A stretch of 31,535 bases of DNA from an uncultured Saprospiraceae bacterium. GTDB taxonomy: Bacteria > Bacteroidota > Bacteroidia > Chitinophagales > Saprospiraceae. The DNA lies in the NCBI GenBank assembly GCA_937973565.1, contig CALJKQ010000176.1:1-31535 (forward strand), given 5' to 3'. Below, in pieces: positions 15,268 through 22,444 of the stretch. Position 1 is the first letter of the stretch; the number at the start of each line of letters is the position of its first letter. The position numbers were made by a program, and so were the translations under genes. Below the pieces are notes generated by a model. That model searched no databases and was not told the origin of the DNA. It saw nothing but the letters and a program-made list of their open reading frames with translations.

Positions 15268-15684
15268 ATGTATCCAATAGAACTGACCACACCCATAGCG
15301 AAAGACCTTACAGATTTTGGATTTGAGGGACTTACAACCCCTGATCAGGTTTCAGCAGTGTTGGACCAAAATGAAGGTACGGTATTGATGGTTGTCAATT
15401 CTGTATGTGGTTGTGCGGCAGGAAATGCCAGGCCGGCAGCTAAATTTGCAGTAACCCACGGTAAGAAACCCAATAAAATGGTCACCGTATTTGCCGGCGT
15501 GGATACCGAAGCTGTAGCCAAAGCAAGAGAATACCTGCTGCCTTATCCACCGTCATCCCCTTGTATTGCCTTGTTTAAGGATGGCAAATTGGTACACATG
15601 ATCGAAAGAAGGCACATTGAAAGCAATTCAGCACAGATGGTTGCCGACAATCTGATCGATGCGTTGGATACTTACTGTCAATAA
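15268..15684 (+). CDS. BrxA/BrxB-family bacilliredoxin
   Basis: The 138-residue protein is a thioredoxin-fold bacilliredoxin (YphP/YqiW family). In Firmicutes these remove bacillithiol from oxidised proteins. The active-site Cys-Gly-Cys is at residues 47-49 in NSVCGCAAGNARPA, followed by YPPSSPCIALFKDGKLVHMI and RRHIE, all family signatures. The length is typical. Bacillithiol or a related thiol is likely the partner in this organism, which is inferred. The gene is divergent from the PaiB-like gene and ends 1 base from the convergent lipoprotein stop. Confidence 0.93.
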   Translation: MYPIELTTPIAKDLTDFGFEGLTTPDQVSAVLDQNEGTVLMVVNSVCGCAAGNARPAAKFAVTHGKKPNKMVTVFAGVDTEAVAKAREYLLPYPPSSPCIALFKDGKLVHMIERRHIESNSAQMVADNLIDALDTYCQ

Positions 15685-15685
15685 T

Positions 15686-16039
15686 TTATTTCCTTAGTTC
15701 TTCCAGGGCACCCTGGGTCTGATCCAGAAGGTTTTCCAGTCCTTTTTTCAGTTTTGATGCCTGGTGACGGGTCAATGCGCCGTAGTAGCGCCCGGTCAGT
15801 TCGTTGTACGTCTTTGCTTCTTCGGGCGTAAGATGCTGTTGATGTTTTGGGTATTCAACTTCTGTAAATTGAGTAAACTTTGACTCCATTTCTGTCCACT
15901 TTTGTTCATCGAAACCAGCTCCTTTGGTGCTGACTTCTTCAACGAAGCTTTCATATTTGGATAAAAAACTCTTTTTTTCAAAATCGGCTCCACAAGCCAT
16001 GAGGGAAAATGCCAGAAAGGCAAACAGGAGGTTTTTCAT
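15686..16039 (-). CDS. Small lipoprotein, DUF6565-like
   Basis: The 117-residue product begins MKNLLFAFLAFSLMACGAD, a lipoprotein signal with the acylated cysteine at 16. The mature part is charged and helical (KYESFVEEVSTKG, EQKWTEMESKFTQF, YNELTGRYYGALTRHQ), resembling the DUF6565 domain found in Bacteroidota. The function is unknown. It converges with the bacilliredoxin gene (1-base gap) and is divergent from the secreted protein at 16207. Confidence 0.8.
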   Translation of the reverse strand: MKNLLFAFLAFSLMACGADFEKKSFLSKYESFVEEVSTKGAGFDEQKWTEMESKFTQFTEVEYPKHQQHLTPEEAKTYNELTGRYYGALTRHQASKLKKGLENLLDQTQGALEELRK

Positions 16040-16113
16040 GTATGGTTTTTGTACTGCATAACGTCAGGCATGCCCTCAATAGTTTCCAAAAGGTAAAATA
16101 CACGCATTTAAAA

Positions 16114-16160
16114 TACCCTAACCGGGGTAGCTGATCACATACAAACTACCCTGACTGGGT
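16114..16160. promoter_or_regulatory. Two related short inverted repeats in a divergent promoter region
   Basis: TACCCTAACCGGGGTA (16114-16129) holds TACCC/GGGTA arms, and ACCCTGACTGGGT (16148-16160) holds ACCC/GGGT arms. The two sites share TACCCT(A/G)AC and GGGT and start about 33 bases apart. They lie upstream of the gene at 16207 and could bind a dimeric regulator. Weak evidence. Confidence 0.25.
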
Positions 16161-16206
16161 GGCCCTGCGCTTAATAGCGTCCCATAGCTTTGTAAAAAAA
16201 AACGAT

Positions 16207-17433
16207 ATGGCACGTTTTGCATTCAGGTGTTTACTTGTTTTCATTTTACTGATAAAGGGTACCGGCAGCTTTGCGCAGTTTGGTAGTCTTAAGAACAAGG
16301 TGAAAGAAAAAACAGAAGGTGCCAAAGAACAAAAGCAGGAAGAAAGTAAGCCGCCTCGTGCCGATGCACCCCCGGAGTCAGGCTCCCCCGCTGACAAAGC
16401 TCCCACTACTAAGGGAAAATCAGCCGGTAAAGAGCGTTCCAACAGCATTGAAATGGTGGAACCGGATTTTTCCAGTCAGGCTTTTAAACCCGCCGTTGCC
16501 TGGTATTCTCTGCTCAGCGATAATTGTCTTTATTTCAACAACGTAAATGGTCAGTTTAAATTCAACAACCTGGCTGTATCGTTTTTGCCCACCAAAACGA
16601 AAGATGGAAGGGATGCCGGTTACAAGACTTATAGCAAACCTTATGTGGCTTTGGAAATGGAAGTTTTTGATGTAAAAAACAATGTCACAAAAGCCAATCT
16701 GCTGTATACGGCGAGCCCGGACGGGGTACCGTTCCATACCATGGAATTGGTAGAAAATAAACCCGGTTATGATTGGGGAGCCACCTTGACAGATGGTTCC
16801 TATGAATGCCGATTTAAGATTGGGGGCGTTCCCTTTTACACCTTTCCATTTTCCATTATCAAGGTGGCCAATACAGACCCCTATGCCCCGGCTCCTTTTT
16901 TGTATTTCTTAAGAGGGCCCTGGCAAGAATGGGGCAGGGTTGAATTTGGACCGGATGAGGATTTCTTATTTAGCTTTTATCACACGTACGAGACCACCCA
17001 GATCGAAAATCAAGCGAGATACGACAAGACCTTTTCCTTTGAATACATGTACAAATTGAAACGCAACGGCAAGGTAGTTGCTGCGGCAGATTTGAACCAA
17101 AATAACAGTGCTTTTCAATGGAAACAAACCATGGTAGAAAACGGGTCCTACAACCGCTTTGAATCCTGGATGCTGGATTACCCTATCACAGCACAGGGAG
17201 CCAATGCAGGGAAAGAACGACCCTTTAAAAAAGCGGATTTAAAAGATGGCAGTTATACCATGGAGGTAACCATTAAACAAGATGGAAAAGAGACCACACA
17301 CAGTTATCCATTTACCGTGACCGGGGGCAAAATTGATTCAGATCCTCAGGCCAACAGAAGTGTGCATACAGATGCCATGACATTGGTAGAGCAGGGCAGA
17401 AACTTTGTGTACATCCGCAAATCGAAATCTTAA
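16207..17433 (+). CDS. Secreted protein of unknown function
   Basis: The 408-residue product starts MARFAFRCLLVFILLIKGTG, a signal peptide probably cleaved after SFAQ. A charged, low-complexity stretch follows (KEKTEGAKEQKQEESKPP, then ADAPPESG), then three or so beta-rich blocks: the FNNLAVSFLPTKTKDG region, the ASPDGVPFHTMELVENKPGY and DWGATLTDGSYECRFKIGG region, and DGSYTMEVTIKQDGKETTHS. Each block has the look of a beta-sandwich ending in a 'DGSY' motif. I do not recognise the family. ATG 16207-16209 was chosen because it begins the signal peptide; a longer frame to 16159 adds 16 residues. A bidirectional terminator follows at 17465. Confidence 0.8.
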   Translation: MARFAFRCLLVFILLIKGTGSFAQFGSLKNKVKEKTEGAKEQKQEESKPPRADAPPESGSPADKAPTTKGKSAGKERSNSIEMVEPDFSSQAFKPAVAWYSLLSDNCLYFNNVNGQFKFNNLAVSFLPTKTKDGRDAGYKTYSKPYVALEMEVFDVKNNVTKANLLYTASPDGVPFHTMELVENKPGYDWGATLTDGSYECRFKIGGVPFYTFPFSIIKVANTDPYAPAPFLYFLRGPWQEWGRVEFGPDEDFLFSFYHTYETTQIENQARYDKTFSFEYMYKLKRNGKVVAAADLNQNNSAFQWKQTMVENGSYNRFESWMLDYPITAQGANAGKERPFKKADLKDGSYTMEVTIKQDGKETTHSYPFTVTGGKIDSDPQANRSVHTDAMTLVEQGRNFVYIRKSKS

Positions 17434-17464
17434 AAAAACGATACTCAAGACACGTTTATAATGC

Positions 17465-17494
17465 GAAAAGGCCCGGTAACGATCGGGCCTTTTC
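17465..17494. terminator. Bidirectional intrinsic terminator
   Basis: GAAAAGGCCCG (17465-17475), an 8-base loop and CGGGCCTTTTC (17484-17494) form a perfect 11-bp stem with T-rich edges on both strands. It lies between two convergent genes, the secreted protein and iscA, and probably serves both. Confidence 0.85.
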
Positions 17495-17537
17495 CTTTTG
17501 TCAAAATTTCTAAAATGATATGTAATTACCGCATTTA

Positions 17538-17864
17538 TTAAACGGCAAAACTCTCTCCGCAACCACAGGTTCTGCTGGCGTTGGGGTTGTTGAAATAAAA
17601 CCCTTTACCGTTGAGACCACCTGAAAATTCAAGTGTTGTATTACACAAATAAAGAAAACTTCTTAAGTCCGTCACCACTTTTACACCATTGTCTTCAAAC
17701 ACCTGGTCATTGGGTTTGGATTCGTTGTCAAAATCCAGGTTATAGGTAAGGCCGCTGCAACCGCCACTGGTCACAGAGACCCTGACAAAATAGTCAGCAC
17801 CCAGCCCTTCTTTATGGATGAGCTCGCTGATTTTTTCTTTTGCACTATCGGCTACAAATAACAT
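17538..17864 (-). CDS. IscA/ErpA-type iron-sulfur carrier
   Basis: The 108-residue A-type carrier has the three cluster-ligand cysteines: Cys36 in TSGGCSGLTY, and Cys100 and Cys102 in RTCGCGESF. It accepts or delivers Fe-S clusters assembled on IscU. The length is normal. It is the last gene of the iscS-iscU-iscA group, 7 bases downstream of iscU. An IscA, ErpA or SufA role cannot be separated from sequence alone, but linkage to iscU favours IscA. Confidence 0.93.
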   Translation of the reverse strand: MLFVADSAKEKISELIHKEGLGADYFVRVSVTSGGCSGLTYNLDFDNESKPNDQVFEDNGVKVVTDLRSFLYLCNTTLEFSGGLNGKGFYFNNPNASRTCGCGESFAV

Positions 17865-17871
17865 CTTGTGA

Positions 17872-18291
17872 TTATGCCTGGTTTTCTAATTGAGGAGCTT
17901 CAACCTCCAGTCCATTTTTCTTTCTGTAGTCTGAGATGGCCGACTTAATAGCATCCTCAGCCAAAACCGAACAGTGGATTTTTACCGGTGGCAGCGCCAA
18001 TTCCTCCACAATATCCATGTTGTCAATGGTAAGGGCTTCATCTATGGATTTGCCTTTAAGCCATTCTGTGGCAAGAGATGAAGAAGCAATGGCAGAACCA
18101 CAGCCGAAAGTTTTGAACTTTGCATCTGTGATGATGCCGGATACCTCATCCACTTCAATCTGAAGACGCATCACGTCACCACATTCAGGGGCACCTACCA
18201 GGCCGGTTCCAACATTCTTTTTACTCTTGTCCAAGGTTCCCACATTTTTGGGGTGTTGGAAGTGATCGAGTACTTTTTCTGAATAAGCCAT
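17872..18291 (-). CDS. iscU: Iron-sulfur cluster scaffold IscU
   Basis: The 139-residue scaffold carries the assembly-site residues Cys37 in PECGDV with Asp39, Cys64 in FGCGSAIASSS, and His106-Cys107 in KIHCSVLAEDA. Residues 99-105 (ALPPVKI) include the LPPVK segment that binds HscA in the classical system, although no hscA or hscB is in this window. It receives sulfur from IscS, encoded 47 bases upstream. The C-terminus runs past the usual end with a short tail (EVEAPQLENQA). Highly typical. Confidence 0.97.
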   Translation of the reverse strand: MAYSEKVLDHFQHPKNVGTLDKSKKNVGTGLVGAPECGDVMRLQIEVDEVSGIITDAKFKTFGCGSAIASSSLATEWLKGKSIDEALTIDNMDIVEELALPPVKIHCSVLAEDAIKSAISDYRKKNGLEVEAPQLENQA

Positions 18292-18338
18292 GTTACTTTA
18301 TTTGTTGTTATTAACTATTGTTTTGTCAATTGAGTTTA

Positions 18339-19559
18339 CTAGTGTGCGGACCAGACCACTGAGTTGAGGTCAATTCCTTCCTTGTACATTTCCCAGATTG
18401 GGCTTAGATCTCTCATGTGGTTTACACCCTTACTTACTGCTTCGATGGCAAAATCCACATCTTCTTCTGTGGTAAATCTACCCAATGAGAATCGAATGGA
18501 TGAGTGCGCAAGGTCGTCTCCCAGGCCCATGGCAACCAACACATAAGATGGTTCCAGGGAAGCTGATGTACAAGCTGATCCGGAGGATACTGCTATGTTT
18601 TGATTAAAGGTCATCATGAGACCTTCTCCTTCTACGTGTTTAAAGGAAATATTGGTAACATGGGGCATTCTGTGCTCCTTGTTGCCATTCACATACGTTT
18701 CTTCCAATCGGCAAAGACCATTTTCCAGTTTGTCTCTGAGTGCAGATAGTCTGGCTGCATCCGACAACATTTCGGCTTTTGCAATTTCAGCTGCTTTACC
18801 AAAACCCACAATGCCGGGTACGTTGAGTGTGCCGGATCGCATTCCTCTTTCATGACCGCCGCCATCCATTTGGGCTGTAACCTTTACCCTTGGGTTTTTG
18901 CGACTTACATAAAGTGCACCCACGCCTTTGGGACCGTACATTTTGTGAGAGGTAAAGGCCATGATGTGAACGCCGGTTTCCCTCGGGTTTACCGGAATTT
19001 TTCCAACCGCCTGGGTAGCGTCACTCATGAAGAGCACACCTTTTTCAGCACAAATGGCACCAATTTCTTTCATGGGTTGAATCACACCCGTCTCATTGTT
19101 GGCCCACATGATACATACCAGGATTGTTTTATCGGTGATGGCTGCCTTCAACTCATCGAGATTGATGCGTCCGTCGGGACCCACTTCAAGGTAGGTTACC
19201 TGTCCACCGGATTTTTCAATCTTCTGGCAAGTATCCAGCACTGCTTTGTGCTCAGTTCTGGTGGTAATGATGTGATTGCCTTTTGACGCATACATTTCGT
19301 AAACGCCTTTGATGCCTAGGTTGTCGGATTCAGTAGCTCCGGAAGTAAAGATGATTTCTTTGGGGTCTGCATCGATAAGTGCTGCCACTTGTTCCCGTGC
19401 GTAATCAACCGCTTCTTCTGCAATCCACCCGAAAGGATGGCTTCTGCTGGCAGCATTACCCGGTTTTTCATAAAAATACGGCAACATGGCATCAACTACC
19501 CTGGGATCTACCGGAGTAGTAGCGTTATTGTCTAAATATATCAGCCTTTTGGTCTCCAT
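18339..19559 (-). CDS. iscS: Cysteine desulfurase IscS
   Basis: The 406-residue PLP enzyme takes sulfur from cysteine and passes it to IscU and other acceptors. The PLP-binding lysine is Lys206 in TSHKMYGPKGVG, and the sulfur-accepting cysteine is Cys330 in VSSGSACTSAS, a long flexible loop as in IscS. YLDNNATTPVDPRV, SGATESDN, EHKAVLDTC and SDATQAVGKIPV are family signatures, and the C-terminus ends in SAH-type (VVWSAH), close to the usual SHH. It is the first gene of the group and has an exact TATATTTG -7 box upstream. Confidence 0.98.
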   Translation of the reverse strand: METKRLIYLDNNATTPVDPRVVDAMLPYFYEKPGNAASRSHPFGWIAEEAVDYAREQVAALIDADPKEIIFTSGATESDNLGIKGVYEMYASKGNHIITTRTEHKAVLDTCQKIEKSGGQVTYLEVGPDGRINLDELKAAITDKTILVCIMWANNETGVIQPMKEIGAICAEKGVLFMSDATQAVGKIPVNPRETGVHIMAFTSHKMYGPKGVGALYVSRKNPRVKVTAQMDGGGHERGMRSGTLNVPGIVGFGKAAEIAKAEMLSDAARLSALRDKLENGLCRLEETYVNGNKEHRMPHVTNISFKHVEGEGLMMTFNQNIAVSSGSACTSASLEPSYVLVAMGLGDDLAHSSIRFSLGRFTTEEDVDFAIEAVSKGVNHMRDLSPIWEMYKEGIDLNSVVWSAH

Positions 19560-19575
19560 TAAGGGAATTTTTATG

Positions 19576-19583
19576 CAAATATA
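19576..19583 (-). promoter_or_regulatory. -7 box of the iscSUA promoter
   Basis: On the minus strand TATATTTG, followed by C, exactly matches the Bacteroidota TAnnTTTG box, 16 bases before the iscS ATG. No clear -33 TTTG is seen, so the promoter may be weak or activator-dependent. Confidence 0.4.
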
Positions 19584-19785
19584 ACGCTACTTCAGTGTTT
19601 TTGTTTAGACTAAATCTTAACAAGGATAAAGATTTGTAAATTTATTTTTTATTAATGCATAAACTTTTGATTTTGCTTACCTTCAATATGAATGAATTGA
19701 TTATCAGTGGTTAATAGGACATTCAAGTCTTAAATTCATCCATTTCGACCAAAACAATGTGCATGTGGCTTCGTTGTTAAGCATT

Positions 19786-20187
19786 ATGGTCAACAAGCAG
19801 AACATATTATTTTACGATGGCCGTTGTGGCTTGTGCCAGGGTTCGGTCAAATGGCTATTGAACCATGAAAGTAAAGATGCGCAAATTTTGAAGCCATTGT
19901 TTTTTGCCTCCCTCGATTCTGTTTGGGCAATCAATCTTCCAGAAGGCTTACCTGATTCTATTGTGTACCTGGAGGGTGATCGCTTGTATACCAAAAGCGC
20001 AGCCGTCTTTGAATTAAGCCAACGATTGGCCTACCCCTGGAAAATCGTATTCTGGTTTCGTTTTTTACCCGCCTTATTAACTGATTTAATTTATGACGTT
20101 GTTGCCAGGCTGAGAAAATGGACACGCACGCAGACACAGCTGTGTGATACCATTAAGCCAGAATGGAAAGCGCGATTACTTGTGTAA
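19786..20187 (+). CDS. DCC-family thiol-disulfide oxidoreductase (DUF393)
   Basis: The 133-residue protein begins MVNKQNILFYDGRCGLCQGS; the DGRCGLC motif (DxxCxxC) is the hallmark of the DCC family of thioredoxin-like oxidoreductases. It is followed by LPDSIVYLEGDRLYTKSAAVFE and a hydrophobic segment (IVFWFRFLPALLTDLIYDVV) that could lie in the membrane. The ATG at 19786 was chosen because it places the motif where family members have it; a GTG at 19759 adds nine residues. It ends overlapping the convergent DUF983 gene by 12 bases. Its partner is unknown. Confidence 0.9.
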   Translation: MVNKQNILFYDGRCGLCQGSVKWLLNHESKDAQILKPLFFASLDSVWAINLPEGLPDSIVYLEGDRLYTKSAAVFELSQRLAYPWKIVFWFRFLPALLTDLIYDVVARLRKWTRTQTQLCDTIKPEWKARLLV

Positions 20188-20553
20188 TGGGTTGTTTTTG
20201 GCGTTTTTATCGTATTTGACGATCACATGGATCCATAGCGATCGAGAAAGTCGGGCTGTCTTAAAGTAGGTAAGTGCCACGAAAGCGAGCAACAGCAAAA
20301 ACGACTGGTTTACACTCCACTTCAACACGATCAGGCAGAAGCCGATGATAAAGAGATAGAGAAAGCCGGTAGCTATATAAGATAGAAACATTGCCCCATA
20401 ATAAAAGCCGGGTTCAGGCATGGTTTTTTGTCCGCATACTTCGCAATGGTCGACCATGTTGAGGGGGTTGGAAAACTCAAAAGGTTCGACGTAAAGTTTT
20501 CCTTCTCTGCACCTTGGGCAACGATACTTAAAAATGCTGGATACAATATTCAT
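20176..20553 (-). CDS. DUF983 membrane protein
   Basis: The 125-residue protein has two zinc-ribbon-like Cys pairs, CPRC (near residue 12) and CEVCGQ (near residue 37), and then two adjacent transmembrane segments (AMFLSYIATGFLYLFIIGFC and FLLLLAFVALTYF), the DUF983 layout. It probably binds zinc at the membrane face. The function is unknown. Its 3' end overlaps that of the DCC gene by 12 bases in convergent orientation. Confidence 0.9.
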   Translation of the reverse strand: MNIVSSIFKYRCPRCREGKLYVEPFEFSNPLNMVDHCEVCGQKTMPEPGFYYGAMFLSYIATGFLYLFIIGFCLIVLKWSVNQSFLLLLAFVALTYFKTARLSRSLWIHVIVKYDKNAKNNPLHK

Positions 20554-20613
20554 ACCTCAATTTTTACAAAGATGGCAAATTTGGCGAAGATTGTGCGTAA
20601 CCTGGGTTACGCA

Positions 20614-21279
20614 TTAGGCTTTTGCGGTAATAATATACTGATAATCAAGTGTTTTAGTGTCAACAACGGGATCGATAAAACCAGCGGCTTTCAATATTTC
20701 CTGTACTTTGTCGGCCTGAATTATTTTATAGTCCTGGGCAATACCAGAAATATTGGATGATTTAAAATCGACCACCATCAATGTATCACCCGCATTCATA
20801 ACACTGTGCAGTTTGCTGAGGTACTCCTGCTGCTTCTCTATGTAGGCGAGGGTATTGATGATTACAATGATATCGCACTCTCCTTTTTTAATCATCGGAT
20901 CGTCGGCTTTCACCAGTCGGGTTTCAATTTTATTTTGAATCTCCGTAGGCAAGTTGACGGCAAATTCATTGATGATGGCAATCATATTGGTATCGATGTC
21001 CGTGGCAATGATTTTTTTTGCTTTAAAAGCCATTCTGAACGTAAAATAGCCTGTGCCGGCACCAATATCTGCTATGGTTTTGTTGGACACATCACCCAGT
21101 TTTTCGATGACCAGCTGGGGTTTTTGCCATGATGATCGACCTATATTCGTTACTTTGTTCTCTATGGTGTTTTCCACAACCGGTGGGGCAAAAGTCATTT
21201 GATTCTCATTACATGAACCCAGGCCCAGGAATGCTGATAAAATCAATATTTGGGCAAATATTTTGTGGAATGAATTCAA
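20614..21279 (-). CDS. Lipoprotein class I SAM-dependent methyltransferase
   Basis: The 221-residue product has a lipoprotein signal, QILILSAFLGLGSC, with the acylated cysteine at residue 23, joined to a Rossmann-type methyltransferase: WQKPQLVIEKLGDVSNKTIA, IADIGAGTGYFTFRMA (motif I, SAM glycine loop), IIATDID (acidic motif II) and later MVVDFKSS. A SAM enzyme on the outside of the inner membrane is unusual, because SAM is cytoplasmic. The start is TTG at 21277-21279; the next in-frame ATG would remove the signal, so TTG is required for lipoprotein export. The substrate is unknown. Confidence 0.85.
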   Translation of the reverse strand: MNSFHKIFAQILILSAFLGLGSCNENQMTFAPPVVENTIENKVTNIGRSSWQKPQLVIEKLGDVSNKTIADIGAGTGYFTFRMAFKAKKIIATDIDTNMIAIINEFAVNLPTEIQNKIETRLVKADDPMIKKGECDIIVIINTLAYIEKQQEYLSKLHSVMNAGDTLMVVDFKSSNISGIAQDYKIIQADKVQEILKAAGFIDPVVDTKTLDYQYIITAKA

Positions 21280-21379
21280 GGTGGTTTTGTTTGCTATTGC
21301 AAAAATAAGTTTCCGCCGGCTTATTGCAGCCGACCGGGACTTAAAATCGACCAGTTGGAGTTATCCTTCGTCCAACAGC

Positions 21380-22444
21380 CTATGAGGTGAATTCCAATAA
21401 ACGCTCTTTGATGTAGTTGTCGAAGTGCTGACCTTCCTTGTCCAGGAATTCCACTTCAACGGGCAGTACAAAGACCGGCACTTTGGCATCCATCAGTTTT
21501 TGCCGAAAAGGAAGCAGTCTCACAGCATCTTTTTCCGTAGTGAGCACATATCGCACCCGGGTGTTTCTTTTGAAAAAAGTACGGATGATTTCATCGACAT
21601 CCTGTGATGTGAAATAGTGGTGGTCTTCAAACTCAATGCTGCTGTAACTCAGGGCGGTTTTTTTGAGGTACTCGTTGAGATAAGCCGTATTGGCGATGGC
21701 CGAGATGAGCATCACATCGTGTTCCTTGGTGATTTCCATGGTGTACCTCGCATCGTAAAACTGGTAAACGCGTCCGTAACGATACCGGGTAAAAAATACT
21801 TTTTGATGATCCAACGGCGATAATTCTTCGATCAATTCTTGTTTTTGATCCGTTGACAGATGATCAGGGCATTTGGTAACGATGATGACATCGGCTCTTT
21901 TATAGGCCGACCGCCATTCCCGCAATCGCCCGCCCGGCAACAGAAAATCGCGGGTAAAAGGTTGATCAAACGGGGTGAGTAAGATTTGAATATACGGTTT
22001 GACGGATCGGTGTTGAAAGGCATCGTCTAATAAAATGGTTTGAATGCCCGGATAGCGCTGCAGGATTTGGGGAATGGCCAACGCCCTGTTTTCACACACC
22101 GCTACGGTAAGGCCGGGAAATTTTCTGGCGTACATCAAAGGCTCATCTCCCGACACAAGGGCTGTATCGCCGGGCGTTACGAATCTGAAGCCCGTTGTTG
22201 AGCGGTTGTATCCCCTGCTGAGGGTAGCCACATAGAGGTAGGGAGCCAGCAGGCGAATGAGGTATTCAATGTGAGGTGTTTTTCCTGCTCCGCCTATGGA
22301 AAGATTGCCTACGCCTATCAAGGGCAGGCTAAACCGGGATGATTTGATCACCTCTGCATCGTACAGCATGTTTCTGAAAGATACACCCAGGCCGTACAGA
22401 AAGCTCAATGGCGATAAGAGGATGGCCAGAATAAAGCGACGCAT
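21380..22444 (-). CDS. lpxK: Tetraacyldisaccharide 4'-kinase LpxK
   Basis: LpxK phosphorylates the 4' position of the lipid A disaccharide at the inner membrane. The 354-residue protein begins with a membrane-associated helix (MRRFILAILLSPLSFLYGLG). The Walker A loop is GNLSIGGAGKTPHIEYL (about 46-62), then TLSRGYNR, SGDEPLMYARKFP and LLDDAFQHRSVKP (Walker B region). RREW-like basic residues and a C-terminal TTEKDAVRL are typical. It starts 1 base into the S41 peptidase stop (TAATG), so translation is coupled. The gene indicates a Gram-negative outer membrane with lipid A. Confidence 0.95.
   Translation of the reverse strand: MRRFILAILLSPLSFLYGLGVSFRNMLYDAEVIKSSRFSLPLIGVGNLSIGGAGKTPHIEYLIRLLAPYLYVATLSRGYNRSTTGFRFVTPGDTALVSGDEPLMYARKFPGLTVAVCENRALAIPQILQRYPGIQTILLDDAFQHRSVKPYIQILLTPFDQPFTRDFLLPGGRLREWRSAYKRADVIIVTKCPDHLSTDQKQELIEELSPLDHQKVFFTRYRYGRVYQFYDARYTMEITKEHDVMLISAIANTAYLNEYLKKTALSYSSIEFEDHHYFTSQDVDEIIRTFFKRNTRVRYVLTTEKDAVRLLPFRQKLMDAKVPVFVLPVEVEFLDKEGQHFDNYIKERLLEFTS

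Noticed and set aside
19757..19759. ATG upstream of the DCC-family gene
   Set aside because: It is not in frame with the DGRCGLC motif, and the in-frame ATG at 19786 fits the family start.
21353..21375. GTTGGA...TCCAAC hairpin as the lpxK terminator
   Set aside because: The stem is only 6 bp with an 11-base loop and no strong T-run.
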